From Rhodoligotrophos defluvii (GTDB lineage Bacteria > Pseudomonadota > Alphaproteobacteria > Rhizobiales > Im1), in assembly GCF_005281615.1 (NCBI RefSeq), contig NZ_SZZM01000002.1, forward strand, positions 372,001-436,000: DNA of 64,000 nt, given 5' to 3'. Made by a program: the position numbers and the translations under genes. The notes below the pieces were generated by a model. That model saw nothing but the letters and a program-made list of their open reading frames with translations, was not told the DNA's origin and did no database searches. Positions 7,464-16,319 of this stretch are shown one piece after another. Numbering within the stretch: position 1 is the first letter of the stretch; each line of letters opens with the position of its first letter.

Positions 7464-8345
7464 TCAGGCGGAATTGGCGCTTTCCGCCATGCCGTCCAGT
7501 TCCTCGAGCATATCATCCGACAGATCGATCTCGGCTGCCGCGATGTTCTCACGCAGATGCGCTATGGACGAAGTGCCCGGGATCAGAAGGATGTTGGCCG
7601 CGCGATGAAGCAGCCACGCGAGCGCCACTTGCATGGGCGTCGCACCAAGGCGCCGAGCGACAGCGGATAGGCGCGATGACTGTAGAGGCGTGAAGCCCCC
7701 GAGCGGGAAGAAGGGAACATAGGCGATGCCGTCGCGCGCGAGCTCGTCGATCAGGCCGTCATCGGCGCGATGCACCAAGTTGTAATGGTTCTGCACGCAG
7801 GCGATGTCGCAGATCCGGCGACCCTCGGCAATCTGGGCAGGCGTAACATTGCTCAGTCCGATATGGCGCACCAGCCCCTGCCGCTGAAGGTCGGCCAAGG
7901 CCGCAAGCGGTGCCGCGATCGATCCCTCGGCCGGTCGATATGGGTCGAACATGATCCGCAGATTGACCACCTCCAAGACGTCGAGACCGAGATTGCTCAG
8001 ATTGTCGTGGACGGCCCGGGTCAGTTCCTCCTTCGAGAAGGCTGGGAGCCATGAGCCCTCTTCACCACGTCGGGCCCCGATCTTGGTGACGATAACGAGA
8101 TCGTCGGGATAAGGCGCAAGCGCCTCGCGGATCAGCCGGTTGGTGACATGCGGACCGTAGAAATCGCTCGTATCGATATGGTTCACGCCGGCATCTACGG
8201 CGGCGCGCAGCACCGCCACCGCCGCATTATGATCCTTGGGTGGGCCGAACACGCCGGGCCCGGCGAGCTGCATGGCACCATAGCCCAGGCGCCTCACGGT
8301 GCGGTCGCCAAGCGCGAAGGTTCCTGATTTTTCGAGGCTAGTCAT
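7464..8345 (-). CDS. Aldo/keto reductase
   Basis: A 293-residue NADPH-dependent oxidoreductase of the AKR superfamily. It starts MTSLEKSGTFALGDRTVRRLGYGAMQL. The catalytic region is HIDTSDFYGP (Tyr as acid/base), followed by VTKIG, IGLSNVTPAQI, CVQNHYNLVHR and the coenzyme-binding LLIPGTSS segment. The ATG at 8345 has a strong AGGAGAG upstream, and the longer open frame is not used. It is divergent from a LysR gene 95 bp away, which probably controls it. The substrate is not predictable. Confidence 0.92.
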   Translation of the reverse strand: MTSLEKSGTFALGDRTVRRLGYGAMQLAGPGVFGPPKDHNAAVAVLRAAVDAGVNHIDTSDFYGPHVTNRLIREALAPYPDDLVIVTKIGARRGEEGSWLPAFSKEELTRAVHDNLSNLGLDVLEVVNLRIMFDPYRPAEGSIAAPLAALADLQRQGLVRHIGLSNVTPAQIAEGRRICDIACVQNHYNLVHRADDGLIDELARDGIAYVPFFPLGGFTPLQSSRLSAVARRLGATPMQVALAWLLHRAANILLIPGTSSIAHLRENIAAAEIDLSDDMLEELDGMAESANSA

Positions 8346-8440
8346 GGGTCTCTCCTCTTTGTCGGGAGCGCACAGATAAGCGTTGCTTGAATGCGCGATA
8401 ATCAGGCACAATCCGCACAAGCCGTGCGGATTTGCGAACA

Positions 8441-9358
8441 ATGAAGGTGGACCTGAGCGATCTCGATGCCTTTGTGGCGGTGGCAAATGCCCGCGGCTTC
8501 CGCGATGCCGCGCGCCAAAGCGGCTTGAGCGCCTCGGGCCTGAGCGAAGCGGTGCGGCGTCTGGAAGCCCGGCTTGGTGTCAGGCTGCTGCACCGCACCA
8601 CACGCAGCGTCGCGCCAACCGAGGCCGGAGCGCGCCTCCTCGAACAACTCGGCCCGGCCTTGAACGCGGTGGAATCAGCGCTCGATGTGGTGAACCGCTT
8701 TCGCGACAGGCCGGCAGGCACGCTGAGGCTGAATGTGCCGGTCAGCGCGGCTCGGCTGGTGCTGCCACGTATCGTCCCCTCGTTTCTCGCTGCCTATCCC
8801 GACATCCGGCTGGAGGTGATCACCGAGGAAAGCTTTGTCGACGTGCTCGCGGCCGGGTGCGATGCGGGTATCCGCTATGAAGAGCGGCTGGAACAGGACA
8901 TGATCGCGGTGCCGATCGGGCCACGCGTACAGCGCTTTGCCGCTGCCGCGTCTCCCGCCTATCTCGACCGGCACGGCCGGCCTGAGCACCCGCGCGACCT
9001 GCTCGGCCATGCCTGTTTGCGCCACCGCTTTCCAAGCGGAGCGATGCCGCCATGGGAATTCGAGCGCGACGGGGAGCGGGTGCTGATCGAGCCGGCCGGA
9101 CCGCTGGTGGTGACGGCCGGCGGCGCATCGGACCTCGCCGTGGATGCGGCGATCGCCGGTCTCGGTATCGTCGGCTTGTTTGAGGACTGGCTGCGTCCGT
9201 ATTTCGAGAGCGGCGCCCTCGAGCCCGTTCTCGAACCCTGGTGGGAGCGCTTCTCGGGACCGTTTCTCTACTATCCCGGGCGACGCCTTGTGCCTGCCCC
9301 GCTGCGGGCGTTTGTGGATTTCATCAGAGCATGGAGCAAGAGCAGCAATTCGACGTGA
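8441..9358 (+). CDS. LysR-family transcriptional regulator
   Basis: A 305-residue LysR protein. The N-terminal helix-turn-helix is LSDLDAFVAVANARGFRDAAR followed by LSEAVRRLEARLGVRLLHRTTRSV. The rest is a substrate-binding-like effector domain (FLAAYPDIRLEVI, ASDLAVDAAIAGLGIVGL). The ATG at 8441 starts the standard MKVDLSD N-terminus. The divergent arrangement with the aldo/keto reductase suggests it regulates that gene and itself. Confidence 0.93.
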   Translation: MKVDLSDLDAFVAVANARGFRDAARQSGLSASGLSEAVRRLEARLGVRLLHRTTRSVAPTEAGARLLEQLGPALNAVESALDVVNRFRDRPAGTLRLNVPVSAARLVLPRIVPSFLAAYPDIRLEVITEESFVDVLAAGCDAGIRYEERLEQDMIAVPIGPRVQRFAAAASPAYLDRHGRPEHPRDLLGHACLRHRFPSGAMPPWEFERDGERVLIEPAGPLVVTAGGASDLAVDAAIAGLGIVGLFEDWLRPYFESGALEPVLEPWWERFSGPFLYYPGRRLVPAPLRAFVDFIRAWSKSSNST

Positions 9359-9393
9359 CGACCGGCAATCCAGGGGCCAGGGCGTCTGCGGCG

Positions 9394-10311
9394 TCAAACG
9401 GCCATCAGCTGCTCGACCTGCCGCGCCAAGTCCGAGACGGCGGGGCCATGTATGCTCCTGACCGCGTCCTCGGGCAGCGCGTAAGATGGTCCGCCGAGAT
9501 TGACGGCGAAGATCTTGTCACCTTCTGGGGTGCGAATGGGTGCGGCGACGCCGTGGATATCCGGCTGCCACTCACCGAGGCTGACGCAGAAGCCGTATTT
9601 CTCCACCTCCTCGCGGGCTTGGTCGATACCCGCCTTCAACCGTTCCCAATTCTGATACCGCGGCATGAGCTCGCTCAGTAGGGCAGCCAGCTCTTCTTCC
9701 GGCAGAGCCGCGAGATAGGCGCGCCCCATGGCGCTGGTGACGATCGGGATCCGCGATCCCGCGAAGAGCCGGAGACCGACGAGGCTGCTGCCCTCGCAGG
9801 CATCGGTATAGATCATGGAATGCCGGTCGCGCGTGCCGAGCCCGACATTGAAGCCGGACGTGGCGGCGAGTTCCCGCATATAGGGCTTCGCGAGGCGGCG
9901 GACGTCCAAATTGGCCAAGGCGACACGCCCGAGCGCAAAGGCTGCGCCGCTGAGCTCGTACATGCGCAGCCGCCTGTTGAAAGCCAGAAATCCGCACTTG
10001 GCGAGGGTATAGGTGATGCGCGAGACCGTCGCCGTCGGCAGGCCGGTTCGCTCGGCCAGCTCCGTATTCCCGAGAACGCCGTCCCCTGCCTTGAACGCAC
10101 TGAGGACCTGGAGCCCACGACCCAGAGCCTTCACGAACTGGTTGTCGGATTCGAGCTCATCCCAGTTCACCCCCATATTGCCGTGCCCCGACTGCCTGGT
10201 CTTGGCGCGGGGCGGCCTTGCTTCCTTCGCCTCGGTCGGCTGTTTCTTGCGAGAAGAAGATTTATTGGCAACGGTTGAGGCCACGGCGTCCAGCTTTTCT
10301 ATCGACCACAC
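9394..10311 (-). CDS. IclR-family transcriptional regulator
   Basis: A 305-residue regulator. About 45 residues of basic, low-complexity N-terminus precede a winged helix (FVKALGRGLQVLSAF, NTELAERTGLPTATVSRITYTL). The IclR effector domain follows (GFNVGLGTRDRHSMIYTDAC, IPIVTSAMGRAYLAALP, GDKIFAVNLGGPSYALP). The start is either GTG at 10311 or ATG at 10176, which would remove the tail. It is the last gene of the SDR, BVMO and hydrolase strand and the only regulator in the cluster. It is therefore the likely reader of the GAAAWTNAYTTTC palindromes at 14083 and 18872. Confidence 0.92.
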   Translation of the reverse strand: MWSIEKLDAVASTVANKSSSRKKQPTEAKEARPPRAKTRQSGHGNMGVNWDELESDNQFVKALGRGLQVLSAFKAGDGVLGNTELAERTGLPTATVSRITYTLAKCGFLAFNRRLRMYELSGAAFALGRVALANLDVRRLAKPYMRELAATSGFNVGLGTRDRHSMIYTDACEGSSLVGLRLFAGSRIPIVTSAMGRAYLAALPEEELAALLSELMPRYQNWERLKAGIDQAREEVEKYGFCVSLGEWQPDIHGVAAPIRTPEGDKIFAVNLGGPSYALPEDAVRSIHGPAVSDLARQVEQLMAV

Positions 10312-10383
10312 GGAGAGTGATGCAGCTCGTATTGTCCTATCATAGCAAAATCAAGAACACACGGCCGGGCTGCCTGAATTGTC

Positions 10384-11184
10384 CTACCGATCGCCCTGGC
10401 TTGCCAGCCAATCGAGCAGCAGCCTGTTGAAGATGTCGTCGAACTCCACGTTCAGAAAGTGACGTCCCCCGGAGATCTCTTCGTAACGGGCGCCGGGCAC
10501 GGCCGCGGCGATGGTGCGGTTTGCAGCAGGCGGCGTAACGGGATCATCGGAGCCCGCCACCACCAGCACCGGAACGCGCACGGACGGCAGCAACCGTGAC
10601 ACGTCGTGATTGAGAACCGCGTGCATGCAGCCGAAATATCCGGAAAGCGAGGTGCCGAGGAAAGTCTCGCGCAGCGCTCGCCACCGCAACGGACGGCGCT
10701 CTCGCAAGGCGGGCGAATAGCGCTGCGTCATCGCGTCGTCGACGATCGGATCGAGGCTGCCGCTCGCCCGCACCGCCGCCAGGCGGCGGTGCATCATGGC
10801 GCTGTCGCCGTCCCATTTTGCCGTGGTGGCGCATGCGACAAGCGATGCAAGCCGCTGCGGATGGTTCGCGGCGAGCGCCTGCCCGATCATTCCGCCGATG
10901 GACAACCCCACGAGATGAACGGCGGAAAGCCCGAGCTGGTCGAGCACCCGCACCACATCCGCGGCCAGTTCGTCGATCCGGTATTCTCCGGCCGTGGCGG
11001 AACTGCCACCGTGCCCGCGCATGTCGATCCGCAGCACCTGGTAGCCGGCGGTCAACAGCGCCGGCACCTGCTCCGCCCACATGCCGCTATCGGAGGTGAG
11101 CGAATGCAGCATGCACACGACCGGTGCCGCCGAGGGGCCGACCAGATCGTAGTGGAGCGCTCCGAACGCGGTCAGTGCGAGCAT
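10384..11184 (-). CDS. Alpha/beta hydrolase (enol-lactonase/esterase type)
   Basis: A 266-residue alpha/beta-hydrolase. The nucleophile elbow is GLSIGG, the Asp lies in AGSDDPVTPP and the His in GGRHFLNVE, so the triad is complete. RIDMRGHGGS is the oxyanion-side motif. It most resembles 3-oxoadipate enol-lactonases and related ester or lactone hydrolases. Its start overlaps the end of the Baeyer-Villiger monooxygenase gene by 13 nt. This suggests it hydrolyses the ester or lactone that enzyme makes (inference). Confidence 0.9.
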   Translation of the reverse strand: MLALTAFGALHYDLVGPSAAPVVCMLHSLTSDSGMWAEQVPALLTAGYQVLRIDMRGHGGSSATAGEYRIDELAADVVRVLDQLGLSAVHLVGLSIGGMIGQALAANHPQRLASLVACATTAKWDGDSAMMHRRLAAVRASGSLDPIVDDAMTQRYSPALRERRPLRWRALRETFLGTSLSGYFGCMHAVLNHDVSRLLPSVRVPVLVVAGSDDPVTPPAANRTIAAAVPGARYEEISGGRHFLNVEFDDIFNRLLLDWLASQGDR

Positions 11185-13229
11185 GACGGCACTTCAGCCT
11201 TGCTTTCCGCTCGCCCTTTTGCGGCAGCGGCCGGGCGGAACGACTCACCGGGCGACCCTCGCCTCATCTCGCCAGCGTCCCCGAGCCGGCAGAGATGGTA
11301 CTCCCCGGGATCGAACTCCGCCGTCACGTCGCGGTAGTCGACGAGCCGTCTAGGCCAGTTGAGGGCGATCCGCCCTTTGGAATTCTTGTACCAGTTGTTG
11401 ACGCCGGGATGGGTCCACACCATGCCTTCCAGCACGCTGTCGATCCAGTCGTTGTATTTCTGGAAGGCCTCGGTCCGCACTTCGATGGAATCCCAGCCGT
11501 TCTCCAGATGCTCCCGGAGTGCCTTCATGATGTAGCCGACCTGGCATTCCGTCTGAAAGATGGCGCTGCCACCGTGGGCGAGGTTGGTGTTGGGCCCGTA
11601 GACGATGTAGAAGTTCGGAAAGCCCGGCACGGTCACACCGCGATGCGCGCGGGGGTCCTCATCGCCCCAGAGATCGCGGATGGATCTGCCATCGGCACCG
11701 ACGATGTGCATCGGCGCCAGCATGCGCTTGGTCTGGAAGCCCGTGGCCAGCACGATCACATCGGCTGGATATTTCTTCCCGGCGGCAACCACGCCGTCGG
11801 CCTCTATACGCTCGATCCGGTCGGTGACCAACTCGACATTATTGCGCAGGAGCATGTCGTACCAGTGGTTGTCCCGCAGCATGCGCTTGCCGAAGGGCGG
11901 ATAGTCGGGGATCACTTTGGCCAGCAGATCCTTTCGGTGGCCCACCTTGGACGTAATGTAGGCTTCCAGCTCCTCCCGCCACCGCTCATTCGCGGCGTTC
12001 AGGGAGCGCTCGGGATGAGGCCAGTCGGGATCGATCTTCAGCGTCGCATGGAAGGCCTCGGACGCCGCCCAGAACAGGGTCAGTCGAAACCAGCTCGCGT
12101 AGAAGGGAATATACCGCATGGCCCAGCTGACGCCGGGCTGAACGTTGGCATGGTAGAGCGGATGCTTCATCGCCCAGTGCGGCGACCGCTGGAAGATGGT
12201 GAGCCTTGCGACCTCGGGCGCGATCGCCGGCCCCGTCTGCATGCCGCTGGCGCCGGTGCCGATCATGGCCACACGCCGGCCCTTGATGGGCACCTTGGCG
12301 TCCCACTGCGCCGTGTGGAACCACGGCCCCTTGAAGCCTTTCAAGCCCGGCAGGTCCGGAATGGAAGGCCTGTTGAGCGCCCCGACGGCCGTGATGAAGA
12401 CGTCGGCCTGATGCTCGACCATGGTGCCGTCCGCCGTTTTCGTTCTGATTGACCAACTCGCCGTTTCCGGCTGGTATTCGGCGCTCAGAAGTTCTTCCGA
12501 GAAGCGGATGTTGCGGCGGATGTCGTATTTCTTCGCGCAATGCAGGATATAGTTCAGGATCTCGTCGCGCTTGGCGAAGAAATGGGACCAGTCCGGGTTC
12601 GGCTCGAACGAATAGGAGAAGAAATGGCACGGCGTGTCTACGCCACAATCGGGATAGTGGTTGTCGAGCCAGGTGCCGCCGACCTCGGTGTTCTTCTCGA
12701 TGATCACGTAGGGAATGCCTGCTTCCTGCAGGCGCACCGCCATGGCCAGGCCTGAGAACCCGGCGCCCACGATCAGGACCCGAAAGTCCTTCAGCTTCTG
12801 CGGGGCGGGCTTCCTGTGCCATTCGAACTTCCGCGCGTCGTTGCCGCCCAGCAGCATCTCCTCGCGGAAGAGCTGGACATATTCCGGGGGCACCTTCTCG
12901 CCGACGGCCACATCGATCATCCGCTTGAACTCGGTTTCGGGCGGCTCGACCGGAAACGCCCGACCGCTCCGGCCCAGCTCGATCACCGCGGCGATGGCCT
13001 TGGCCCGGATCCGGTTCTGCAGCGCCGTCGGAATCGACTGCATATAGCTCCACCCGCCTTTGATATGAGGCGCAGCTTCGTCGAGCAGGCCGTAGTCACC
13101 GGTCAGCTGCACGTAGCTCATCAGCAGCGGGACGATATCGGCCTGGGCCACCGCGGTGCTGAGCTCGTCCGGGTGGGCGGCCGCATAGGCCAGCTGCTTG
13201 CGGGGATCGCGTTCTATCTCGTATCTCAA
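11172..13229 (-). CDS. Baeyer-Villiger flavin monooxygenase (HAPMO-like, long form)
   Basis: A 685-residue FAD/NADPH monooxygenase that inserts oxygen next to a ketone to give an ester or lactone. An N-terminal extension of about 145 residues, as in 4-hydroxyacetophenone monooxygenase, precedes the FAD motif GAGFSG (155-160). EVGGTWLDNHYPDCGVDTP follows. The Baeyer-Villiger fingerprint F-x-G-x-x-x-H-x-x-x-W-D is at 299-310, and the NADPH motif GTGASG at 324-329. ATGFQ occurs near 500. The start is TTG with AAGAGAAGAG upstream. It sits between an SDR (alcohol to ketone) and a hydrolase, a logical order for ketone degradation. Confidence 0.93.
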   Translation of the reverse strand: MRYEIERDPRKQLAYAAAHPDELSTAVAQADIVPLLMSYVQLTGDYGLLDEAAPHIKGGWSYMQSIPTALQNRIRAKAIAAVIELGRSGRAFPVEPPETEFKRMIDVAVGEKVPPEYVQLFREEMLLGGNDARKFEWHRKPAPQKLKDFRVLIVGAGFSGLAMAVRLQEAGIPYVIIEKNTEVGGTWLDNHYPDCGVDTPCHFFSYSFEPNPDWSHFFAKRDEILNYILHCAKKYDIRRNIRFSEELLSAEYQPETASWSIRTKTADGTMVEHQADVFITAVGALNRPSIPDLPGLKGFKGPWFHTAQWDAKVPIKGRRVAMIGTGASGMQTGPAIAPEVARLTIFQRSPHWAMKHPLYHANVQPGVSWAMRYIPFYASWFRLTLFWAASEAFHATLKIDPDWPHPERSLNAANERWREELEAYITSKVGHRKDLLAKVIPDYPPFGKRMLRDNHWYDMLLRNNVELVTDRIERIEADGVVAAGKKYPADVIVLATGFQTKRMLAPMHIVGADGRSIRDLWGDEDPRAHRGVTVPGFPNFYIVYGPNTNLAHGGSAIFQTECQVGYIMKALREHLENGWDSIEVRTEAFQKYNDWIDSVLEGMVWTHPGVNNWYKNSKGRIALNWPRRLVDYRDVTAEFDPGEYHLCRLGDAGEMRRGSPGESFRPAAAAKGRAESKAEVPSCSH

Positions 13230-13277
13230 CGCTCTTCTCTTTCAGCCCGTGATTTGCGTTTGGTGAAGGACGCCTGT

Positions 13278-14024
13278 TCAGTAGCGTCCGCCGGTGACGT
13301 GAAGCACCTCTCCGGTGATGTAGCTCGCCCGTTCCGATGCGAGGAAGGCGACTGCGTCGGCGACATCGGAGACGTTGCCCATCCGTGGAATGGCGACCGT
13401 CTTTTCCACATTGGCGCTGATCTTCTCGAAGTGGGGTAAGGCGCGCACGGCCTCGGTTTCCACCACGCCGGGCGCCACCGCGTTCACGGTGATGAAGTTG
13501 CGGCCGACCTCCAGCGACATGGCCTTGGTGAAGCCTATCAGGCCCGCCTTGGCGGCCGAATAGTTCGCCTGGCCCGGATTGCCGAGATGCGCGCGCGAGG
13601 AGATGTTGATGATCCGGCCGGCGCTTTGCTCCATCATCGCCGGAAGGACAGCCTTGGTGCAATTGAAAGCGCCTTTGAGGATCACGTCCACAACACTGTC
13701 CCAGTCGGCCTCGGTCATCCGCCCGATGCGCATGTCGCGCGTGAAGCCCGCATTGTTGACGAGGATGTGGATGGTGCCAAACGCCGCCTCCACGGTTGCG
13801 GTGAGGGCCTGCACCGAGGCGCCATCCGTCACATCGCAGCGCACGCCAAGGGCTTCGCCGCCCGTTTGCCGGATTGTCGAAGCCGTCGCCCCGGCTCCGT
13901 CGCCGTCGATGTCAGCCACGGCGACGCGAACACCCTCTTCGGCGAAAAGCTCGCATATCGACCGCCCGATGCCGCGCGCGCCGCCAGTCACGATCGCCAC
14001 CTTGCCCCGCAATCCCAAATTCAT
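13278..14024 (-). CDS. SDR-family dehydrogenase (3-oxoacyl-ACP reductase-like)
   Basis: A 248-residue classical SDR. The cofactor motif TGGARGIG is at the N-terminus, NNAG lies near residue 88, the catalytic NISSRAHL serine region and YSAAK follow, and a C-terminal ITGEVLHVTGG completes the fold. ADIDGDG after the second strand suggests NAD(H) preference. The gene begins a minus-strand unit with the Baeyer-Villiger monooxygenase 48 bp downstream, so oxidation of a secondary alcohol to the ketone substrate is a plausible role. It diverges from the thiolase gene across a palindromic operator. Confidence 0.92.
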   Translation of the reverse strand: MNLGLRGKVAIVTGGARGIGRSICELFAEEGVRVAVADIDGDGAGATASTIRQTGGEALGVRCDVTDGASVQALTATVEAAFGTIHILVNNAGFTRDMRIGRMTEADWDSVVDVILKGAFNCTKAVLPAMMEQSAGRIINISSRAHLGNPGQANYSAAKAGLIGFTKAMSLEVGRNFITVNAVAPGVVETEAVRALPHFEKISANVEKTVAIPRMGNVSDVADAVAFLASERASYITGEVLHVTGGRY

Positions 14025-14082
14025 CCAGACTCCCGTCGCTCCAAAGCCTGCCAGACCGTATTTTTGGGTTGGACGCTTGTCA

Positions 14083-14099
14083 ATGAAAATGATTTTCGT
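14083..14099. promoter_or_regulatory. IclR-box-like palindrome, copy 1
   Basis: ATGAAAATGATTTTCGT, with the perfect core GAAAAT-G-ATTTTC, lies in the 147-bp gap between the divergent SDR and thiolase genes. It matches the copy at 18872-18888 as ATGAAAWTGAYTTTCRT. The E. coli IclR consensus TGGAAATNATTTCCA is similar in form, so the cluster's IclR protein is the likely binder. Confidence 0.6.
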
Positions 14100-14171
14100 A
14101 TAGTGGCGAGCATCATCATTGGGGCGAGACTGGCGGCATTGGGTCTCACCGCTCACAATCAGGTCGGGCAA

Positions 14172-15425
14172 TTGACGGACGTATTCATCATTGGGGCGGG
14201 CATGACGCCGCTCGGCAAGCATGTCGACAAATCGATCAAGGCGCTCACGGCGGCAGCCGTCCGGGCTGCTCTGGACGACGCGCAGCTGGAAATTGCTGAG
14301 GTGGAGGCAGCCTGGTTCTGCAACACGCGCCAGGGCGCGCTGGAAGGCCAGCACGGCATTCGCGGGCAGGCCGCCCTGCGCGCGTTCGGCTTCGAGGGCA
14401 TTCCGATCTTCAACACGGACAATGCCTGCGCAAGCTCCAGCTCCGGCGTCTTTCAGGCCTATGCGGCGGTGAAGGCGGGACTCGTGGATATCGCGCTGGT
14501 CGTGGGCGCGGAGAAGATGGTCTATCCCGAGAAACGGCGTGAGATGTTCGAGGCCTTCAAGGGCAGCTGGGACCGCGAACTGGCGGATCAGCACATGAAG
14601 GTTCTGCTGAGCCTGGGCGACGGGGTGCCCGTCTCGCCCGAGGCCGAGGCCGACGCCTCGCCAGAACGGTCGGTGTTCATGGACATCTATGCCGCGCAAG
14701 CCCGTTTTCACATGCAGACCTTCGGCACGACCGAACGGCAGATTGCCGCCGTCGCGGCCAAAAACCACACGCATTCCCAACACAACCCTTACGCCCAATA
14801 TCGCTTCCCCCTCACCGTGGAGGACGTGCTGGCGGACCGGCTCGTGGTGTGGCCGATCACGCGCGCCATGTGCGCGCCGATCAGCGACGGCGCCTGCGCG
14901 CTGCTGCTCGGATCGGAGACGGCGGTGCGGCGGCTGGGGCGGGGGCAGCGCGCGGTGAAGATCCGTGGGATCGGGGTCAGCAGCAGCAGCAATCGTGATC
15001 CCAAGGCCTATGACCGGCACCTGACGCGGGTTGCGGCACAGCGGGCCTATGAGCAGGCGAGCGTGGGCCCGCGGGACATCTCCGTGGCCGAGCTTCACGA
15101 TGCGACGGCCTTCGCCGAGATCCTGCACTGCGAGAATGTGGGCTTCTGCGCCTATGGCGAGGGCGGGCCGCTGGCCGAAAGCGGCGCCACCAACCTTGGC
15201 GGGCGGCTGCCGATCAACGTCTCCGGCGGACTTCTCTCCAAAGGGCATCCGATCGGCGCGACCGGAGCGATCCAGCTGTTCGAGCTGGTCACCCAATTGC
15301 GCGGCGAGGCGGGCGCACGGCAGGTGGAGGGCGCCAGTCTGGCTCTGGCCGAAAACGGTGGTGGCTTTCATGGCGTGGAAGAGGCTGCCTGCGTCGTCAC
15401 GATCCTCGAAAAGCCGGTGGTATAA
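14172..15425 (+). CDS. Thiolase (acetyl-CoA acyltransferase, SCP2-like group)
   Basis: A 417-residue thiolase-fold enzyme that splits 3-oxoacyl-CoA with CoA. The acyl-accepting Cys is in DNACASSSS. The second conserved region is ELHDATAFAE, and the C-terminal NVSGGLLSKGHPIGATG carries the active-site His. The frame is open far upstream on the antisense of the SDR. The TTG at 14172 is chosen because it gives the family N-terminus (M/L)TDVFIIGAGMTP. It heads a plus-strand operon with MaoC hydratase, acyl-CoA dehydrogenase and an FAD oxidase, i.e. a beta-oxidation module. Confidence 0.88.
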   Translation: MTDVFIIGAGMTPLGKHVDKSIKALTAAAVRAALDDAQLEIAEVEAAWFCNTRQGALEGQHGIRGQAALRAFGFEGIPIFNTDNACASSSSGVFQAYAAVKAGLVDIALVVGAEKMVYPEKRREMFEAFKGSWDRELADQHMKVLLSLGDGVPVSPEAEADASPERSVFMDIYAAQARFHMQTFGTTERQIAAVAAKNHTHSQHNPYAQYRFPLTVEDVLADRLVVWPITRAMCAPISDGACALLLGSETAVRRLGRGQRAVKIRGIGVSSSSNRDPKAYDRHLTRVAAQRAYEQASVGPRDISVAELHDATAFAEILHCENVGFCAYGEGGPLAESGATNLGGRLPINVSGGLLSKGHPIGATGAIQLFELVTQLRGEAGARQVEGASLALAENGGGFHGVEEAACVVTILEKPVV

Positions 15426-15428
15426 CGC

Positions 15429-16319
15429 GTGCCCTTTGATCCAAACCGCCTGCTGACCTGGCGCGTGCCGGACAAGATCCAGATCCTGTCGCGCAGGGAC
15501 GTGGCGCTCTATGCGCTCTCGATCGGCTTCGGCCGCGATGCCTGCGACAGGAGCGAGCTACGCTTCGTCGATCCCGCATCCCCGGATTTCACCGCCTTCC
15601 CTTCGATGGCGCTCGTCCTGGGGTATCCTGGCTTCTGGCTAGGCGATCCGGCGCTCGGGATCGATGCCTTGCGTGTTCTGCACGCGGAGCAATCCCTCGA
15701 GATCCTGCGGCCGATTCCCGTCGAAGGCCGGATCACCGGCCGCACGCGGGTCACGGATTTGATCGACCGCGGGGCCGAAAAGGGTGCCCTCCTCTATTCC
15801 GAGCGCGAGGTATTCGACAGCAAGGGGCAAATCTTCGCGCGCCTAAGGCAGACCCATATTCTTCGCGGCGATGGCGGCTTTGGCGGTCCCTCGCACAAGC
15901 CCCCGGCTCCGGTCAGCGGCTTGCAAGGCAGCCCGGCGGGCATCGTGGATCTGCCGATCCGCCCCGAGCAGGCACTGCTCTACCGCCTGAACGGCGATAT
16001 GAATCCCATCCACAGCGATCCGCTGGCCGCCAGGCAAGCCGGCTTTCCGAAACCACTGCTGCACGGCATGTGCACCTTCGGCATGGTGGCCAAGGCGGTG
16101 GCGCAACAGCTGTGCAGTGACGACCCGGCACGATTGGTCGCAATGTCGGCACGGTTCACAGGGCCGGTCTTCCCGGGCGAGACGCTGCGCACCGAGATTT
16201 ACGCGAATGGGGCGTTCCGGGCCCGCGTGCTCGAACGCGACGCCGTTGTCGTCGACTTTGGCGCGAGCAGCACGGCGAATGCGACAGAGCAGGAGAAAGT
16301 GACGGACCATGCCGTCTGA
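15429..16319 (+). CDS. MaoC-family enoyl-CoA hydratase (MFE-2 hydratase type)
   Basis: A 296-residue double hot-dog protein. The N-terminal half (about 1-150) is a degenerate MaoC fold beginning with ALYALSIGFG. The C-terminal half contains the hydratase-2 motif YRLNGDMNPIHSDP followed by AGFPKPLLHGMCTFG, in which Asp and His are the catalytic pair. Such enzymes hydrate 2-enoyl-CoA to (R)-3-hydroxyacyl-CoA. The GTG start is 3 nt after the thiolase stop, and the end overlaps the acyl-CoA dehydrogenase start by 11 nt, so all three are one translational unit. Confidence 0.9.
   Translation: MPFDPNRLLTWRVPDKIQILSRRDVALYALSIGFGRDACDRSELRFVDPASPDFTAFPSMALVLGYPGFWLGDPALGIDALRVLHAEQSLEILRPIPVEGRITGRTRVTDLIDRGAEKGALLYSEREVFDSKGQIFARLRQTHILRGDGGFGGPSHKPPAPVSGLQGSPAGIVDLPIRPEQALLYRLNGDMNPIHSDPLAARQAGFPKPLLHGMCTFGMVAKAVAQQLCSDDPARLVAMSARFTGPVFPGETLRTEIYANGAFRARVLERDAVVVDFGASSTANATEQEKVTDHAV

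Noticed and set aside
11295-12452. 385-codon plus-strand frame opposite the Baeyer-Villiger monooxygenase
   Set aside because: Antisense shadow; the monooxygenase fingerprint and cofactor motifs are on the minus strand.
13587-14171. Upstream extension of the thiolase frame
   Set aside because: It is antisense to the SDR gene; the family N-terminus begins at the TTG at 14172.
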